A DNA stretch of 64,000 nucleotides, from contig CAWBGE010000017.1 of the NCBI GenBank assembly GCA_963788185.1, positions 682,001 through 746,000 of the forward strand. The letters run 5' to 3'. Both the position numbers and the translations under genes were made by a program. The DNA comes from CAIWHR01 sp963788185. GTDB taxonomy: Bacteria; Pseudomonadota; Gammaproteobacteria; Burkholderiales; Casimicrobiaceae. Positions 25,444-33,743 of this stretch are shown here, piece by piece; the first letter of the stretch is position 1, and each line of letters starts with the position of its first letter. The notes under the pieces were generated by a model. That model made no database searches and was not told the origin of the DNA. It saw only the letters and a program-made list of their open reading frames with translations.

Positions 25444-26817
25444 TCAGATGATTTCGAAGTAGCGCTTCATTTCCCAGTCGGTGACGGCATCCTGCCATTG
25501 CCGCCACTCCCACTCGCGGGTGGCGGCGAAGTGATCGACGAACTCGCTGCCGAACCAGTCGCGCGCCAGCGCCGATTCGCGGAAGATGCGCGTCGTCTCG
25601 ATCAGCGTTCGTGGCGCGCGCGGGACGTTCTCGGCGCCCTGGTTGGTGCCATGGATCGGTTTGGCGGTGAGCTTCATCTTGCGCTCGACCCCGTCGAGCC
25701 CCGCGGCCAGCACCGCGGCCATCGCGAGGTAGGGGTTGACGTCGGCACCAGGGCAGCGGGTTTCGAGGCGCGTCGATTTCGGCGTACCGGGGATCACGCG
25801 AAAGCTCGCCGTTCGGTTGTCGACTCCCCACGTGGGCTTCACCGGTGCCCAGAAGCCGTCGACCAGGCGCTTGTAGCTGTTGATCGTCGGCCAGAACATC
25901 GGCGCCATCGCCATCAACGCATCTACCTGCCCGGCGAGATAGCTCTCGAACAGCCGGCTCATTCCGTGCCTGCCCTTGGCATCGAAAAAGAGGTTCTTCC
26001 TGCCGTCGGACAGCGACTGGTGGATGTGCCCGGAGCAGCCGGGAAGCTGCTGGTTCCACTTGGCCATGAAGCTCGGCATGATGCCGAAGCGCGCGCCGAT
26101 TTCCTTGGCGCCGGTCTTGAACAGGATCGCGCGATCGGCCGCCTCCAGCGCTTCCGAGTACAGGATCGCCGCCTCGTAGACGCCGGGGCCGGTCTCGGTG
26201 TGAAGGGCCTCGAGCGGCACCCCGAAGGCGCCGAGATCGTTCATCAGCGCGGCGCAGAACTCGCGGTTCTCGTTCGCCCTCAGCAGCGAGTAGCCGAACA
26301 TCCCCGGCGTGATCGGCGTGGGCGCGACGCCCTTCTTGTCGGCCCAGGACTGCGACGTCTCGCGAAAGTTGAACCACTCGAACTCCATCCCGCACATGGG
26401 CACGACGCCGAGCTTTTCGGCCCGCTGCAGCACGCGTTTCAGCACCTGTCGCGGGCAGATCGGAAGCGGAACCTCGCGCCCCTCGCGCTGCTCGACGAAA
26501 TCGCCGAGAAAGAACGGCACGCTGTTGTCCCAGGGCACGGTACGGAAGCTGCCGAGGTCGAGTCTTGCCAGCGTGTCCGGAAAGCCCTTGTGCCAGCCGG
26601 TAAGCGTCGTGTTGTCGTAGGTGACGTCCATCATGTCCCAGCCGAACACGACGTCGCAGAAGCCGAATCCGCTCTCGATGGCGGAGAAGAACTTGTCCTT
26701 GTGCAGGTACTTGCCGCGCAGCACGCCGTCGATGTCCGAAACCGCAACCTTGACGCGGTTGCCGGGGGCGCTGCGGACGGCGGCACTGACCTTGCTTGCG
26801 GGTATCGAAAGCGGCAT
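25444..26817 (-). CDS. Glutamine-synthetase-family gamma-glutamyl-amine ligase (PuuA/GlnA-like)
   Basis: A 457-residue ATP-dependent ligase. The N-terminal beta-grasp region has DIDGVLRGKYLHKDKF, and GS catalytic motifs follow: MEFEWF (metal Glu), ALHTETGPGVYE, GCSGHIHQSL and RVIPGTPKSTRLETR. The GS family members with an altered N-terminus attach glutamate to amines such as putrescine, ethanolamine or alaninol. AGGAGA lies seven bases before the chosen ATG. It is the first gene of the minus-strand unit, so amine glutamylation is the likely entry reaction. True glutamine synthetase is unlikely given the context and divergent start. Confidence 0.9.
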   Translation of the reverse strand: MPLSIPASKVSAAVRSAPGNRVKVAVSDIDGVLRGKYLHKDKFFSAIESGFGFCDVVFGWDMMDVTYDNTTLTGWHKGFPDTLARLDLGSFRTVPWDNSVPFFLGDFVEQREGREVPLPICPRQVLKRVLQRAEKLGVVPMCGMEFEWFNFRETSQSWADKKGVAPTPITPGMFGYSLLRANENREFCAALMNDLGAFGVPLEALHTETGPGVYEAAILYSEALEAADRAILFKTGAKEIGARFGIMPSFMAKWNQQLPGCSGHIHQSLSDGRKNLFFDAKGRHGMSRLFESYLAGQVDALMAMAPMFWPTINSYKRLVDGFWAPVKPTWGVDNRTASFRVIPGTPKSTRLETRCPGADVNPYLAMAAVLAAGLDGVERKMKLTAKPIHGTNQGAENVPRAPRTLIETTRIFRESALARDWFGSEFVDHFAATREWEWRQWQDAVTDWEMKRYFEII

Positions 26818-26885
26818 CGAGCGTCTCCTGGGGGCACCGAGCGGGAAGTCTGTGCAGCCACCGGTCGGTCGGCTGCCGCTGCGGG

Positions 26886-26916
26886 ATTCTATGGCTTTGG
26901 CACGCTCCGGTGTCAA
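26886..26916 (-). promoter_or_regulatory. Promoter for the gamma-glutamyl-amide operon
   Basis: On the minus strand TTGACA (26916-26911) is followed after 19 bases by TAGAAT (26891-26886), about 70 bases before the GS-like start. The -35 is perfect; spacing is longer than the usual 17. On the plus strand a weaker TATACGAT near 26993-27000 may serve the divergent FAD gene. The 262-base gap holds no gene. Confidence 0.5.
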
Positions 26917-27079
26917 TGCGGATGCGAAACCTCGTCGTCCTTGCGGTCCCCCAGTCCGCCGCGCTCCGGGCTATGCCCATCGCGCGGCGGGGTATACGAT
27001 GCAAAGGCGTCGGGTGGCGATCCGCGCGCCCGTCGCCGCCGCGCATCGACTTTTGGCCCAACCGGGAGGAACAACGAAC

Positions 27080-28384
27080 ATGGCGAACAGTGCAACGAGT
27101 TCGGTCGGCAGGTCCGCGCGCCCATCCACCGGGACGCCGACCCGCTACCTGGTGGTGGGTGCCGGCGCTGCCGGCGTGATCGCGGCCGAGACGCTGCGCC
27201 GCACCGATCCCGCCGGCGACGTCGTCCTCGTCAACGGCGAGAACGAACAGCCGTACGCGCGGATGGCCATCCCCTACATGCTGACCGGCAAGATCGCGGC
27301 CGAAGGGACGCACCTTCGGCAGGCGCCCGGGCACTACGAGCGGCTCGGTATCCGCGTGGTCGACTCGCCTGCCGCGGCGCTCGACACCGGCGCCCGGTCG
27401 GTTCGATTGCGGGACGGGACCGAACTGCCCTTCGACCGGCTGCTGATCGCAACGGGGTCGCGGCCGTCGAAGGAAGCCATTCCCGGCATCGAGCTTCCCG
27501 GCGTGCATACCTGCTGGACGCTCGCCGACGCCCGCGCGATCCTGGCGACGATCAAGCCCGGGACCCGCGTCGTGCAGATGGGCGCCGGCTTCATCGGCTG
27601 CATCATCATGGAGGGACTGGTCAAACGCGGCGCAACGCTGACGGTGCTGGTCCGCAGCGGGCTGATGGTTTCACGCATGATCAATCCGGTTGCCGGCGAC
27701 ATGATCCGGCGCTGGTGCGAGGCGAAGGGGGTTCGCATCATGCCGAAGACGCAGACTGCGCGCATCGAGCGTGCCGCCGGCGCACTGGCGGTGACGCTGA
27801 CGACGGGAGAGCAGTTGCCCGCCGACCTCTACCTCAGCGCCGTGGGCGTCAAGCCCGACATCGGCTGGCTGGCGGGAAGCGAAGTGGCGATCGGCAACGG
27901 CGTGGTGGTGAACGCGCACATGGAGACCAACGTGGCGGGAATCTTCGCCGCCGGCGACGTCGCGGACGCCGTCGACTGCGTAACCGGGCAGCGCCAGGTC
28001 AACGCCATTCAGCCCAACGCCGTCGAGCAGGGGCGCATCGCTGCGCTCAACATGGCCGGCACGAAGGCGTCGTCGTGCGGCAGCTTCGCGTTCAACGTCC
28101 TCGACACCCTCGGCCTGGTCTCGTCGTCGTTCGGTGCCTGGCATGGCGTCCCCGGCGGCGACGCGACGGAATTCGTGGACCCTGCCCACTGGCGGTACAT
28201 CCGTCTCGAGTTCGATGGCGACCGCCTCGTAGGCGCGAACGTCGTCGGCTTCACCGACCACCTGGGCGCGCTGCGCGGCCTCATCGAGCGCCGTGTGCGC
28301 CTCGGCAAGTGGAAGCAGCGGCTGGTCGAAAGCCCCAACCAGATCATGGCCGCCTACCTCGCGACCGTGCAGGCGGCGGCATGA
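27080..28384 (+). CDS. FAD/NAD(P)-dependent oxidoreductase, AorC-like
   Basis: A 434-residue pyridine-nucleotide-disulphide-type flavoprotein. A first FAD Rossmann motif VVGAGAAGVIAAE near residue 26, an NAD(P) motif MGAGFIGCI, and AAGDVADA near the C-terminus are clear. No CxxxxC redox disulphide was seen. GGGAGGA precedes the ATG. Because an aldehyde:ferredoxin oxidoreductase and its ferredoxin lie just downstream, it is a candidate for the NAD-coupling AorC subunit of an AorABC complex; in the known enzyme AorC is an FAD subunit. Alternatively it could belong to the divergent operon. Confidence 0.75.
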   Translation: MANSATSSVGRSARPSTGTPTRYLVVGAGAAGVIAAETLRRTDPAGDVVLVNGENEQPYARMAIPYMLTGKIAAEGTHLRQAPGHYERLGIRVVDSPAAALDTGARSVRLRDGTELPFDRLLIATGSRPSKEAIPGIELPGVHTCWTLADARAILATIKPGTRVVQMGAGFIGCIIMEGLVKRGATLTVLVRSGLMVSRMINPVAGDMIRRWCEAKGVRIMPKTQTARIERAAGALAVTLTTGEQLPADLYLSAVGVKPDIGWLAGSEVAIGNGVVVNAHMETNVAGIFAAGDVADAVDCVTGQRQVNAIQPNAVEQGRIAALNMAGTKASSCGSFAFNVLDTLGLVSSSFGAWHGVPGGDATEFVDPAHWRYIRLEFDGDRLVGANVVGFTDHLGALRGLIERRVRLGKWKQRLVESPNQIMAAYLATVQAAA

Positions 28385-28456
28385 GCGCGACGGGCCGCCC
28401 CGAGCGCGAATACCTTCGCTCCCAGCACGGAGGTAGTCCAGTGAATGGCGTCCCGG

Positions 28457-28831
28457 TCAGCGCCCGATGACGCGGGCGTGGCGAAACGAAGCAGGCGCGT
28501 GCGAAACGATCGCCGACCAGACGACCACGCCCCAGAACAGCGCGAGCGCGTAGTCGGGCGCGACCGCCATCGTTGCGATCAGCGCCAGCTTGATCAGCAT
28601 GGCCACGCCGGCCCGCTCCCGCAGATGGCCCGGGTGGTGCCAGAGGTCGACGGCGAACATCGCGGCGCCGGTCGCGAACACCCAGAGATGGGCAACGCGC
28701 GTGGACGCGGCAAATGGCTCCCCCATCAGGCAAGCCCCCAGCCAGATCACGACCACGAGATGCATGCTGCGCAGGACGACCGTCAGCCAGCGACGTCCGC
28801 GGAACTCAGGTTGCCGGTCTTCAGGCTGCAT
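28457..28831 (-). CDS. Small multi-pass membrane protein of unknown function
   Basis: A 124-residue hydrophobic protein with about four membrane segments (approximately 18-36, 47-64, 76-92 and 97-112). A conserved-looking MHLVVVIWLGACLMGEPF run and DLWHHPGHLRERAG connect the helices. The His-rich loop could bind haem or metal, but nothing proves it. It lies on the opposite strand inside the AOR region, between the FAD gene and the ferredoxin gene. I do not recognise the family. Confidence 0.6.
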   Translation of the reverse strand: MQPEDRQPEFRGRRWLTVVLRSMHLVVVIWLGACLMGEPFAASTRVAHLWVFATGAAMFAVDLWHHPGHLRERAGVAMLIKLALIATMAVAPDYALALFWGVVVWSAIVSHAPASFRHARVIGR

Positions 28832-28891
28832 GGGGCAGCGTCGGCGACGCGGCGATCGATGCGCGCAGCACCGAAATTTGATCCAACCCGG

Positions 28892-28920
28892 TGGTCAAGC
28901 GGCCGGGGCAGGAATAGTAT
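28892..28920 (+). promoter_or_regulatory. Possible promoter for the aor genes
   Basis: TGGTCA (28892-28897) and TAGTAT (28915-28920) with a 17-base spacer; each matches four of six consensus positions. It lies about 140 bases before the ferredoxin start, in a 230-base gap with no other gene-like feature. Confidence 0.35.
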
Positions 28921-29061
28921 GGTGGAAGTGCGCGAGGCGCCTGCAGACGGGATACCCGGCGCGTGCCGCGCTGTGGGTCGCGCGGCGGACCGAAGCCAGC
29001 GCGCGCATCGGGGCTGCGGCGGACAGCAGCGCGGAAGAATGAGGCGACGGAGGGAAGTTCC

Positions 29062-29532
29062 ATGATGAAATCGCTGTATCTCGACCCGCAGAAGTGCACG
29101 GGGTGCCTGCAATGCGAAATGGCGTGCGCGTACACGCACACCGGCGCGTTCAATCCGGCGCAGTCAAGAATCAAGATCTTCAACTTCGAGCACGAAGGGC
29201 GCATGGTGCCCTACACCTGCACGCAGTGCGCGGAGGCATGGTGTCTCAATGCGTGTCCGGTCGAGGCGATCACCATGGATGCGGTCACAGGCGCGAAGGT
29301 GGTGCACGATGGCACGTGCGTCGGCTGCAAGGTCTGCACGATTGCATGCCCGTTCGGCACCGTCAACTACGTGGCCGAGACCGGCAAGGTCCAGAAGTGC
29401 GACCTCTGCGACGGCGATCCGGCATGCGTGAAGGCGTGCCCGACCGGTGCAATCACCTACGTGGATGCCGACTGGACAGGCCTCGACAGAATGCGGGCCT
29501 GGGCCGGACGCGCCAATTCCGCAGTGCTCTGA
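29062..29532 (+). CDS. aorA: 4x[4Fe-4S] ferredoxin subunit of aldehyde oxidoreductase (AorA-like)
   Basis: A 156-residue iron-sulfur protein with sixteen cysteines in four groups (12/15/18/22, 53/56/61/65, 86/89/92/96, 113/116/122/126). They predict four [4Fe-4S] clusters. This is the layout of electron-wire subunits such as AorA and HycB. It lies 11 bases before the tungsten-type oxidoreductase gene, so it should pass electrons between that enzyme and an FAD or other acceptor. AGGGAAG precedes the start; the adjacent second ATG is an equal choice. It may form filaments in relatives, but that cannot be seen here. Confidence 0.88.
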   Translation: MMKSLYLDPQKCTGCLQCEMACAYTHTGAFNPAQSRIKIFNFEHEGRMVPYTCTQCAEAWCLNACPVEAITMDAVTGAKVVHDGTCVGCKVCTIACPFGTVNYVAETGKVQKCDLCDGDPACVKACPTGAITYVDADWTGLDRMRAWAGRANSAVL

Positions 29533-29543
29533 GGAGGACGATC

Positions 29544-31391
29544 ATGGGCTGGACCAGACAGATATTGCGCGTCAACCTCACCACGGGAACCTGTGTCGCC
29601 GAACCGCTGAACATGGCGTGGGCGCAGGAGTATCTCGGCTGCCGTGGCCTCGCCACGAAGTACTTCACGACCGAAGTCGATCCCGAGGTCGACCCGCTGT
29701 CGCCCGCGAACAAGATGCTGATGGTCACCGGTCCGCTGACCGGGACGATGGCGTCCACCGGCGGCCGCTACTCGGTGGTCACCAAGGGCCCGTTGACGGG
29801 CGCCATCGCGTGCTCGAATTCCGGCGGGTATTTCGGCGCCGAGATGAAGTTCGCCGGCTGGGACATGATCATTTTCGAGGGCAAGTCGCCAAAGCCCGTC
29901 TATCTCTACGTCGAAAACGATCGGGCCGAACTCCTCGATGCTTCCAGCCTGTGGGGCAAGACCTGCTGGGACACCGAGGAGAAGATCAAGGCGGCGCACC
30001 AGGATCCGCAGATCCGGGTCTGCTCCATCGGGCGGGCCGGAGAGAACCAGGTCCTGTTCGCGTGCGTCATCAATGACCTGCATCGGGCGGCGGGACGCTC
30101 CGGCGTCGGTGCGGTGATGGGCTCGAAGAACCTGAAGGCGGTCGCCCTCCGCGGCACCAAGGGATTCGCCGCCATCCGCGATTTCCCCGCGTTCCTCGAA
30201 GTCACCAACCAGAAGAAGAAGATCCTCGCCGACAACGCGGTCACCGGCCAGGGCCTGCCGAAGTACGGTACGCAGGTGCTCATGAACGTGATCAACGAGA
30301 TGGGCGCGCTGCCCACGCGCAATCACCGCGATGTGGCCTTCGAGCAGGCGGCGAAGATCGGCGGCGAGGCGATGCACGAAAAGCGCGCCAGCGACGGCAA
30401 GGCGCAGCTCGTCACCAACGCCGCGTGCTTCGCCTGCACGATTGCCTGCGGCCGCATCTCCCAGATCGACAAGACGCATTTCAGCGTCGTGAACAACCCG
30501 AAATACTGGGGAGCCACGGGAGGCCTGGAGTACGAGGCGGCGTGGGCGCTCGGCGCCGCGAACGGCGTGGGCGACCTCGAAGCGCTGCATTACGCCAACA
30601 TGATCTGCAACGAGGACGGGATGGACCCGATCACCTTCGGCGCGACCGTCGGCGCGGCGATGGAACTCTATGAGCTGGGCCTGCTGACGAAGGAACAGAT
30701 CGGCGAGGAAGCGCCGTTCGGTTCGACCAAGGCCATGGTGCATTTCGCCGAGATCACGGCGCGCGGCGAAGGCTTCGGCAAGGAACTCGGCCAGGGGTCG
30801 AAACGGCTCTGTGCCAAGTATGGTCGTCCCGATCTGTCGATGAGCGTGAAGGGCCAGGAATTCCCGGCCTACGACGGCCGCGCGATCCAGGGCATGGGGC
30901 TCGCCTATGCGACATCGAACCGTGGTGCCTGCCATTTGCGCGGCTACACGGTGGCCTCGGAAGTTCTCGGCATCCCCGTCAAGACCGATCCGCACGTCAC
31001 CGAAGGCAAGGCCGAACTCGTGAAGGCCTTCCAGGACGCGACGGCGGTCTTCGACTCCGCCGGCATCTGCATCTTCACGAGCTTCGCGTGGGGGCTGGCC
31101 GACGTGCAGCCGCAGATCCAGGCCGCCTGCGAAGGCGACTGGTCGATGGAAAAGCTGGCGGTGGTGGGCGAGCGCATCTGGAACATGGAAAAGCAGTTCA
31201 ACCTCGCGGCCGGGCTCACCAGGAAGGATGATGACCTGCCGCCGCGCCTCAAGACCGAGCCCTGCAAGACGGGGCCGGCGAAGGGCTTGGTCAGCGGCCT
31301 CGACAAGATGCTGCCCGAGTACTACAAGATCCGCGGGTGGAACGAGGAAGGCGTGCCGAACCGCGAAACCGTGGAGCGCCTCGGACTCTGA
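29544..31391 (+). CDS. aorB: Tungsten-dependent aldehyde:ferredoxin oxidoreductase
   Basis: A 615-residue AOR-family enzyme that reversibly oxidises aldehydes to acids at a tungsto-bispterin centre. The N-terminal domain (GRYSVVTKGPLTGAIACSNSGG) binds the pterins. The [4Fe-4S] cysteines follow the family pattern: Cys295, Cys298, Cys302 and a late Cys509 in SAGICIF. FAVAYATSNRGA-type GLAYATSNRGACHLRGYT is the second pterin signature. Length is normal. GAGGAGGA precedes the ATG. With the ferredoxin upstream, the FAD protein further upstream and a MoaD-like protein downstream it resembles the AorABC type of anaerobic aromatic degraders. Confidence 0.93.
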   Translation: MGWTRQILRVNLTTGTCVAEPLNMAWAQEYLGCRGLATKYFTTEVDPEVDPLSPANKMLMVTGPLTGTMASTGGRYSVVTKGPLTGAIACSNSGGYFGAEMKFAGWDMIIFEGKSPKPVYLYVENDRAELLDASSLWGKTCWDTEEKIKAAHQDPQIRVCSIGRAGENQVLFACVINDLHRAAGRSGVGAVMGSKNLKAVALRGTKGFAAIRDFPAFLEVTNQKKKILADNAVTGQGLPKYGTQVLMNVINEMGALPTRNHRDVAFEQAAKIGGEAMHEKRASDGKAQLVTNAACFACTIACGRISQIDKTHFSVVNNPKYWGATGGLEYEAAWALGAANGVGDLEALHYANMICNEDGMDPITFGATVGAAMELYELGLLTKEQIGEEAPFGSTKAMVHFAEITARGEGFGKELGQGSKRLCAKYGRPDLSMSVKGQEFPAYDGRAIQGMGLAYATSNRGACHLRGYTVASEVLGIPVKTDPHVTEGKAELVKAFQDATAVFDSAGICIFTSFAWGLADVQPQIQAACEGDWSMEKLAVVGERIWNMEKQFNLAAGLTRKDDDLPPRLKTEPCKTGPAKGLVSGLDKMLPEYYKIRGWNEEGVPNRETVERLGL

Positions 31392-31415
31392 GTCGTTGCT
31401 CCGTCGTCTCGTTTC

Positions 31416-31446
31416 AAGGGGCCGCGCGGCTTGGCGGCCCTTGTTT
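31416..31446 (+). terminator. Probable rho-independent terminator after aorB
   Basis: A bulged stem AAGGG-(G)-CCGC with GCGG-CCCTT after a short loop, then GTTT, begins about 25 bases after the aorB stop. It would end the aorAB transcript or reduce expression of the MoaD-like gene, which starts 100 bases further on. Confidence 0.55.
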
Positions 31447-31544
31447 CGACGGGCAGTTCCGGACGCGGTCGGGTGCCGGGGGTCCGCCGCCCGAGCGAAC
31501 ATCGACCCGCGCCCTCGCCGGCGCATTGCGCGTCCCGAAAGCGA

Positions 31545-31796
31545 ATGAAGGTAATCCTCAAGCTCCACGCCAGCCTGATGGACCGGTTGCCGCCCGGGAC
31601 GCAGGGCCATGCGGTGACGCTGGAGGTCGGCGACGGCACCTGCGTCGGCGAAGTACTCGAGCAATACCGGCTGTCGCCGGCCCACGCGAAAATCGTGCTG
31701 GTCAACGGTCACTACATCGCGCCGGACGCGCGCGCCTCGTGCCGGCTGAACGAGGGCGATCATCTCGCCGTCTGGCCGCCGGTCGCCGGGGGCTGA
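31545..31796 (+). CDS. MoaD/ThiS-like sulfur carrier (AorD-like)
   Basis: An 83-residue ubiquitin-fold protein that ends in Gly-Gly, the feature needed for C-terminal thiocarboxylation. MKVILKLHASLMDRLP and LVNGHYIAPDARASCRLNEGDHLAVWPP are typical MoaD stretches. MoaD supplies sulfur for the pterin dithiolene of Mo/W enzymes. Its position just after aorB suggests a dedicated copy for the tungsten cofactor. It could instead be a general MoaD; no moaE is nearby. Confidence 0.85.
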   Translation: MKVILKLHASLMDRLPPGTQGHAVTLEVGDGTCVGEVLEQYRLSPAHAKIVLVNGHYIAPDARASCRLNEGDHLAVWPPVAGG

Positions 31797-31820
31797 AGAG
31801 TGCCGGAACCTAAGATGAAA

Positions 31821-31885
31821 CAGCCCCCATGCTCGCTGCCCCCCAAGGGGGCGCAGTCAGCACCCTTCGGACGGCCGGGCGGGTA
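31821..31885. repeat. GC-rich intergenic repeat of a Burkholderiales type
   Basis: A CAGCCCCCATGCTCGCTG start followed by a CCCCC-AA-GGGGG hairpin (31840-31851) and a GC-rich tail. The C-run, CTCGCTG, and G-run layout resembles extragenic repeats often seen in Comamonadaceae and relatives. It fills the space between the MoaD-like gene and the next small gene. Only one copy is in this window. Confidence 0.5.
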
Positions 31886-31890
31886 CTGAC

Positions 31891-32181
31891 ATGCCGCCGT
31901 CGCGCGTCATCGCGCGTGAGGTGACAGCATCGCCGGGCGAGTACGGCCAAGGCTTGCACATGGCGTTTCCCGGCGCGGTGCAAGGGGGACCGGAACGCTT
32001 CCAGGCGACCTACCGGGGCACCCTCATGGAAATCGAACTGACACCCCGAGCGCCGCGCATCATCGGTCAGCTCTCGCTGCCGGTCCTCGAGGTCAGGATC
32101 AGCTTCCCCACCGCCGGCGCCGAAGAGCGCGCCGCGATGCTGGCGCGGCTGGATCTGGCGACGCACCGCGGCGGGGGCTAG
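31891..32181 (+). CDS. Hypothetical 96-residue protein
   Basis: A short reading frame encoding a beta-rich, charged protein (AREVTASPGEYGQGLHMAFP, TYRGTLMEIELTPRAPR, IGQLSLPVLEVRISFP) with no cysteine or membrane segment. No Shine-Dalgarno is visible and no family is recognised. The pattern of alternating strands and codon use looks like a real protein rather than a chance frame. A shorter start at 31960 is possible. It sits between the AOR module and an EamA transporter, so no role is suggested. Confidence 0.4.
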   Translation: MPPSRVIAREVTASPGEYGQGLHMAFPGAVQGGPERFQATYRGTLMEIELTPRAPRIIGQLSLPVLEVRISFPTAGAEERAAMLARLDLATHRGGG

Positions 32182-32248
32182 TGCCGAAAGCCACAAATTT
32201 CGCCATGCTCGCGCCGCCGTCGAAGCCTGTCGCGCCCGTTCTTCGCTC

Positions 32249-33115
32249 ATGAATCGCGCCGCCTCGTGGGTGGCGTTGCACGTGGCGGTCCTGCTGTTCG
32301 GTTTTGCGGGGCTCTTCGGCAAATGGCTCGCGCTGTCGCCGCTCCTCATCGTCTTCGCGCGCACGGCCATCGCCGCGGCCGCACTGGGCGCCCTGCGGTT
32401 CTCGCGGCACGCCGGGCGTACGCCGTTCGAGTGGCAGCTCGTCGGCAACGGGGCCGTACTGGCCGTGCACTGGGCAAGCTTCTTCATGGCGATCCAGTTG
32501 TCCGACGTCGCAACCGGCCTCCTCGGCTACGCGACGTTTCCGCTGTTCACGCTGCTGCTCGCGCGCGCATTCGATCGATCGCCGGTGACGCGGCGGAACT
32601 GGGCGATGGCGGGGCTGGTGGTCGCGGGACTCGCGCTGATGGTGCCGGAGTTCTCGTTCGCCCATCGCGCGGTGGCCGGACTGTTCTGGGGGCTCGTCTC
32701 GGGCGCCACCTTCGCGCTGCTCGCGGTGCTGAACCGGCGACAGGCCGCGCGACGCTCGGCCGGTGATGTCGCATTCTGGCAAAACCTGTGCGCGGCAGTC
32801 ACGCTGTTGCCGTTGGCCTGGGCGGCGGTGGCAGTGTCGCCGGCAGGCGCGGCGGCGGTCGGAATGCGCGAAGTCGCGCTGCTGCTGGCGCTGGGGCTGC
32901 TGTGCACGGCGCTCGCGCACACGCTGTTCATCGCCAGTCTGCAGCAAGTCGGCACGCACCTCGCCAGCGTCGTCGCGGCGCTGGAACCGGTCTACGGGAT
33001 CGTCCTGGCATTCGTGCTGCTGGGGGAAACGCCGGCGCCGCGCGTGCTCGCCGGCGGTGCGCTGATCATCGCAGCGGCCATCGTGGCAACAGGGCGCGGT
33101 GGCGCCCGCGCGTGA
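32249..33115 (+). CDS. EamA/DMT-superfamily transporter
   Basis: A 288-residue protein with about ten membrane segments and two EamA halves (LLFGFAGLFGKWLALSPLLIVF and GLFWGLVSGATFALLAVL). The last helix has the typical EPVYGIVLAFVLLGETP motif. This motif is common in bacterial DMT exporters of amino acids or purines; the substrate is unknown. It is not adjacent to an obvious pathway, and gluconokinase follows 136 bases later. Confidence 0.9.
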   Translation: MNRAASWVALHVAVLLFGFAGLFGKWLALSPLLIVFARTAIAAAALGALRFSRHAGRTPFEWQLVGNGAVLAVHWASFFMAIQLSDVATGLLGYATFPLFTLLLARAFDRSPVTRRNWAMAGLVVAGLALMVPEFSFAHRAVAGLFWGLVSGATFALLAVLNRRQAARRSAGDVAFWQNLCAAVTLLPLAWAAVAVSPAGAAAVGMREVALLLALGLLCTALAHTLFIASLQQVGTHLASVVAALEPVYGIVLAFVLLGETPAPRVLAGGALIIAAAIVATGRGGARA

Positions 33116-33251
33116 CTTCGTCGCTCGATGCGGGTTGGCGCACGCTGCGCGATTGGGTAGGATCGATGTCTGTTCCCGACCAAGGCGCATCAACGCAGGT
33201 CGGGTTGAACGGTTTCGGCGGACGGTGGCAGCGTGCCGCCCTGGAGATGAA

Positions 33252-33743
33252 ATGATCGTCGTATTGATGGGCGTCTGCGGCTGCGGCAAGACGAGGGTGG
33301 GCGAGGCGCTGGCGGCGGAACTCGGGTGGCGCTTCTTCGACGCCGATGACTTTCACCCGCCGGCGAACGTTGCGAAGATGGCGGCCGGTCATCCGCTCGA
33401 CGACGACGATCGCTGGCCCTGGCTCGACCGGATGGCAGACGAGATGGGCGCAATCAACGCCCGCGGCGAATCCGCCGTTCTGGCCTGCTCCGCGCTGAAG
33501 GCGCGCTACCGCGACCGCCTGCGCCGTGCCGGCGAGGTCCGCTTCGTCCATCTCGAAGGCGATCGCGCGACCATTGCCGAACGGATCGGCGGCCGCGCGC
33601 ACCGGTACATGCCGGCCTCGCTGCTCGACAGCCAGTTCGAGGCGCTCGAAGTGCCGACCGACGCGATGACAGTCGACATCCGCCTCCCGGTCGCCGACGA
33701 GGTGGCGCTGATTCGCGGCGCGTTGGCGCAGGCCGCGCCATGA
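33252..33743 (+). CDS. Gluconokinase
   Basis: A 163-residue ATP-dependent kinase that makes 6-phosphogluconate, feeding the Entner-Doudoroff and pentose phosphate routes. Walker A is GVCGCGKT at 7-14, followed by FFDADDFHPPANVAKMAAG (typical gluconokinase), ACSALKARYRDRLR and HRYMPASLLDSQF. GGAGA precedes the ATG. It overlaps the following metC-like gene by four bases (ATGA). A 6-phosphogluconate dehydrogenase lies at 46792-48264, but no gluconate transporter is visible in the window. Confidence 0.93.
   Translation: MIVVLMGVCGCGKTRVGEALAAELGWRFFDADDFHPPANVAKMAAGHPLDDDDRWPWLDRMADEMGAINARGESAVLACSALKARYRDRLRRAGEVRFVHLEGDRATIAERIGGRAHRYMPASLLDSQFEALEVPTDAMTVDIRLPVADEVALIRGALAQAAP

Noticed and set aside
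29457..31763. Large minus-strand frame opposite aorB
   Set aside because: Shadow of the AOR gene.
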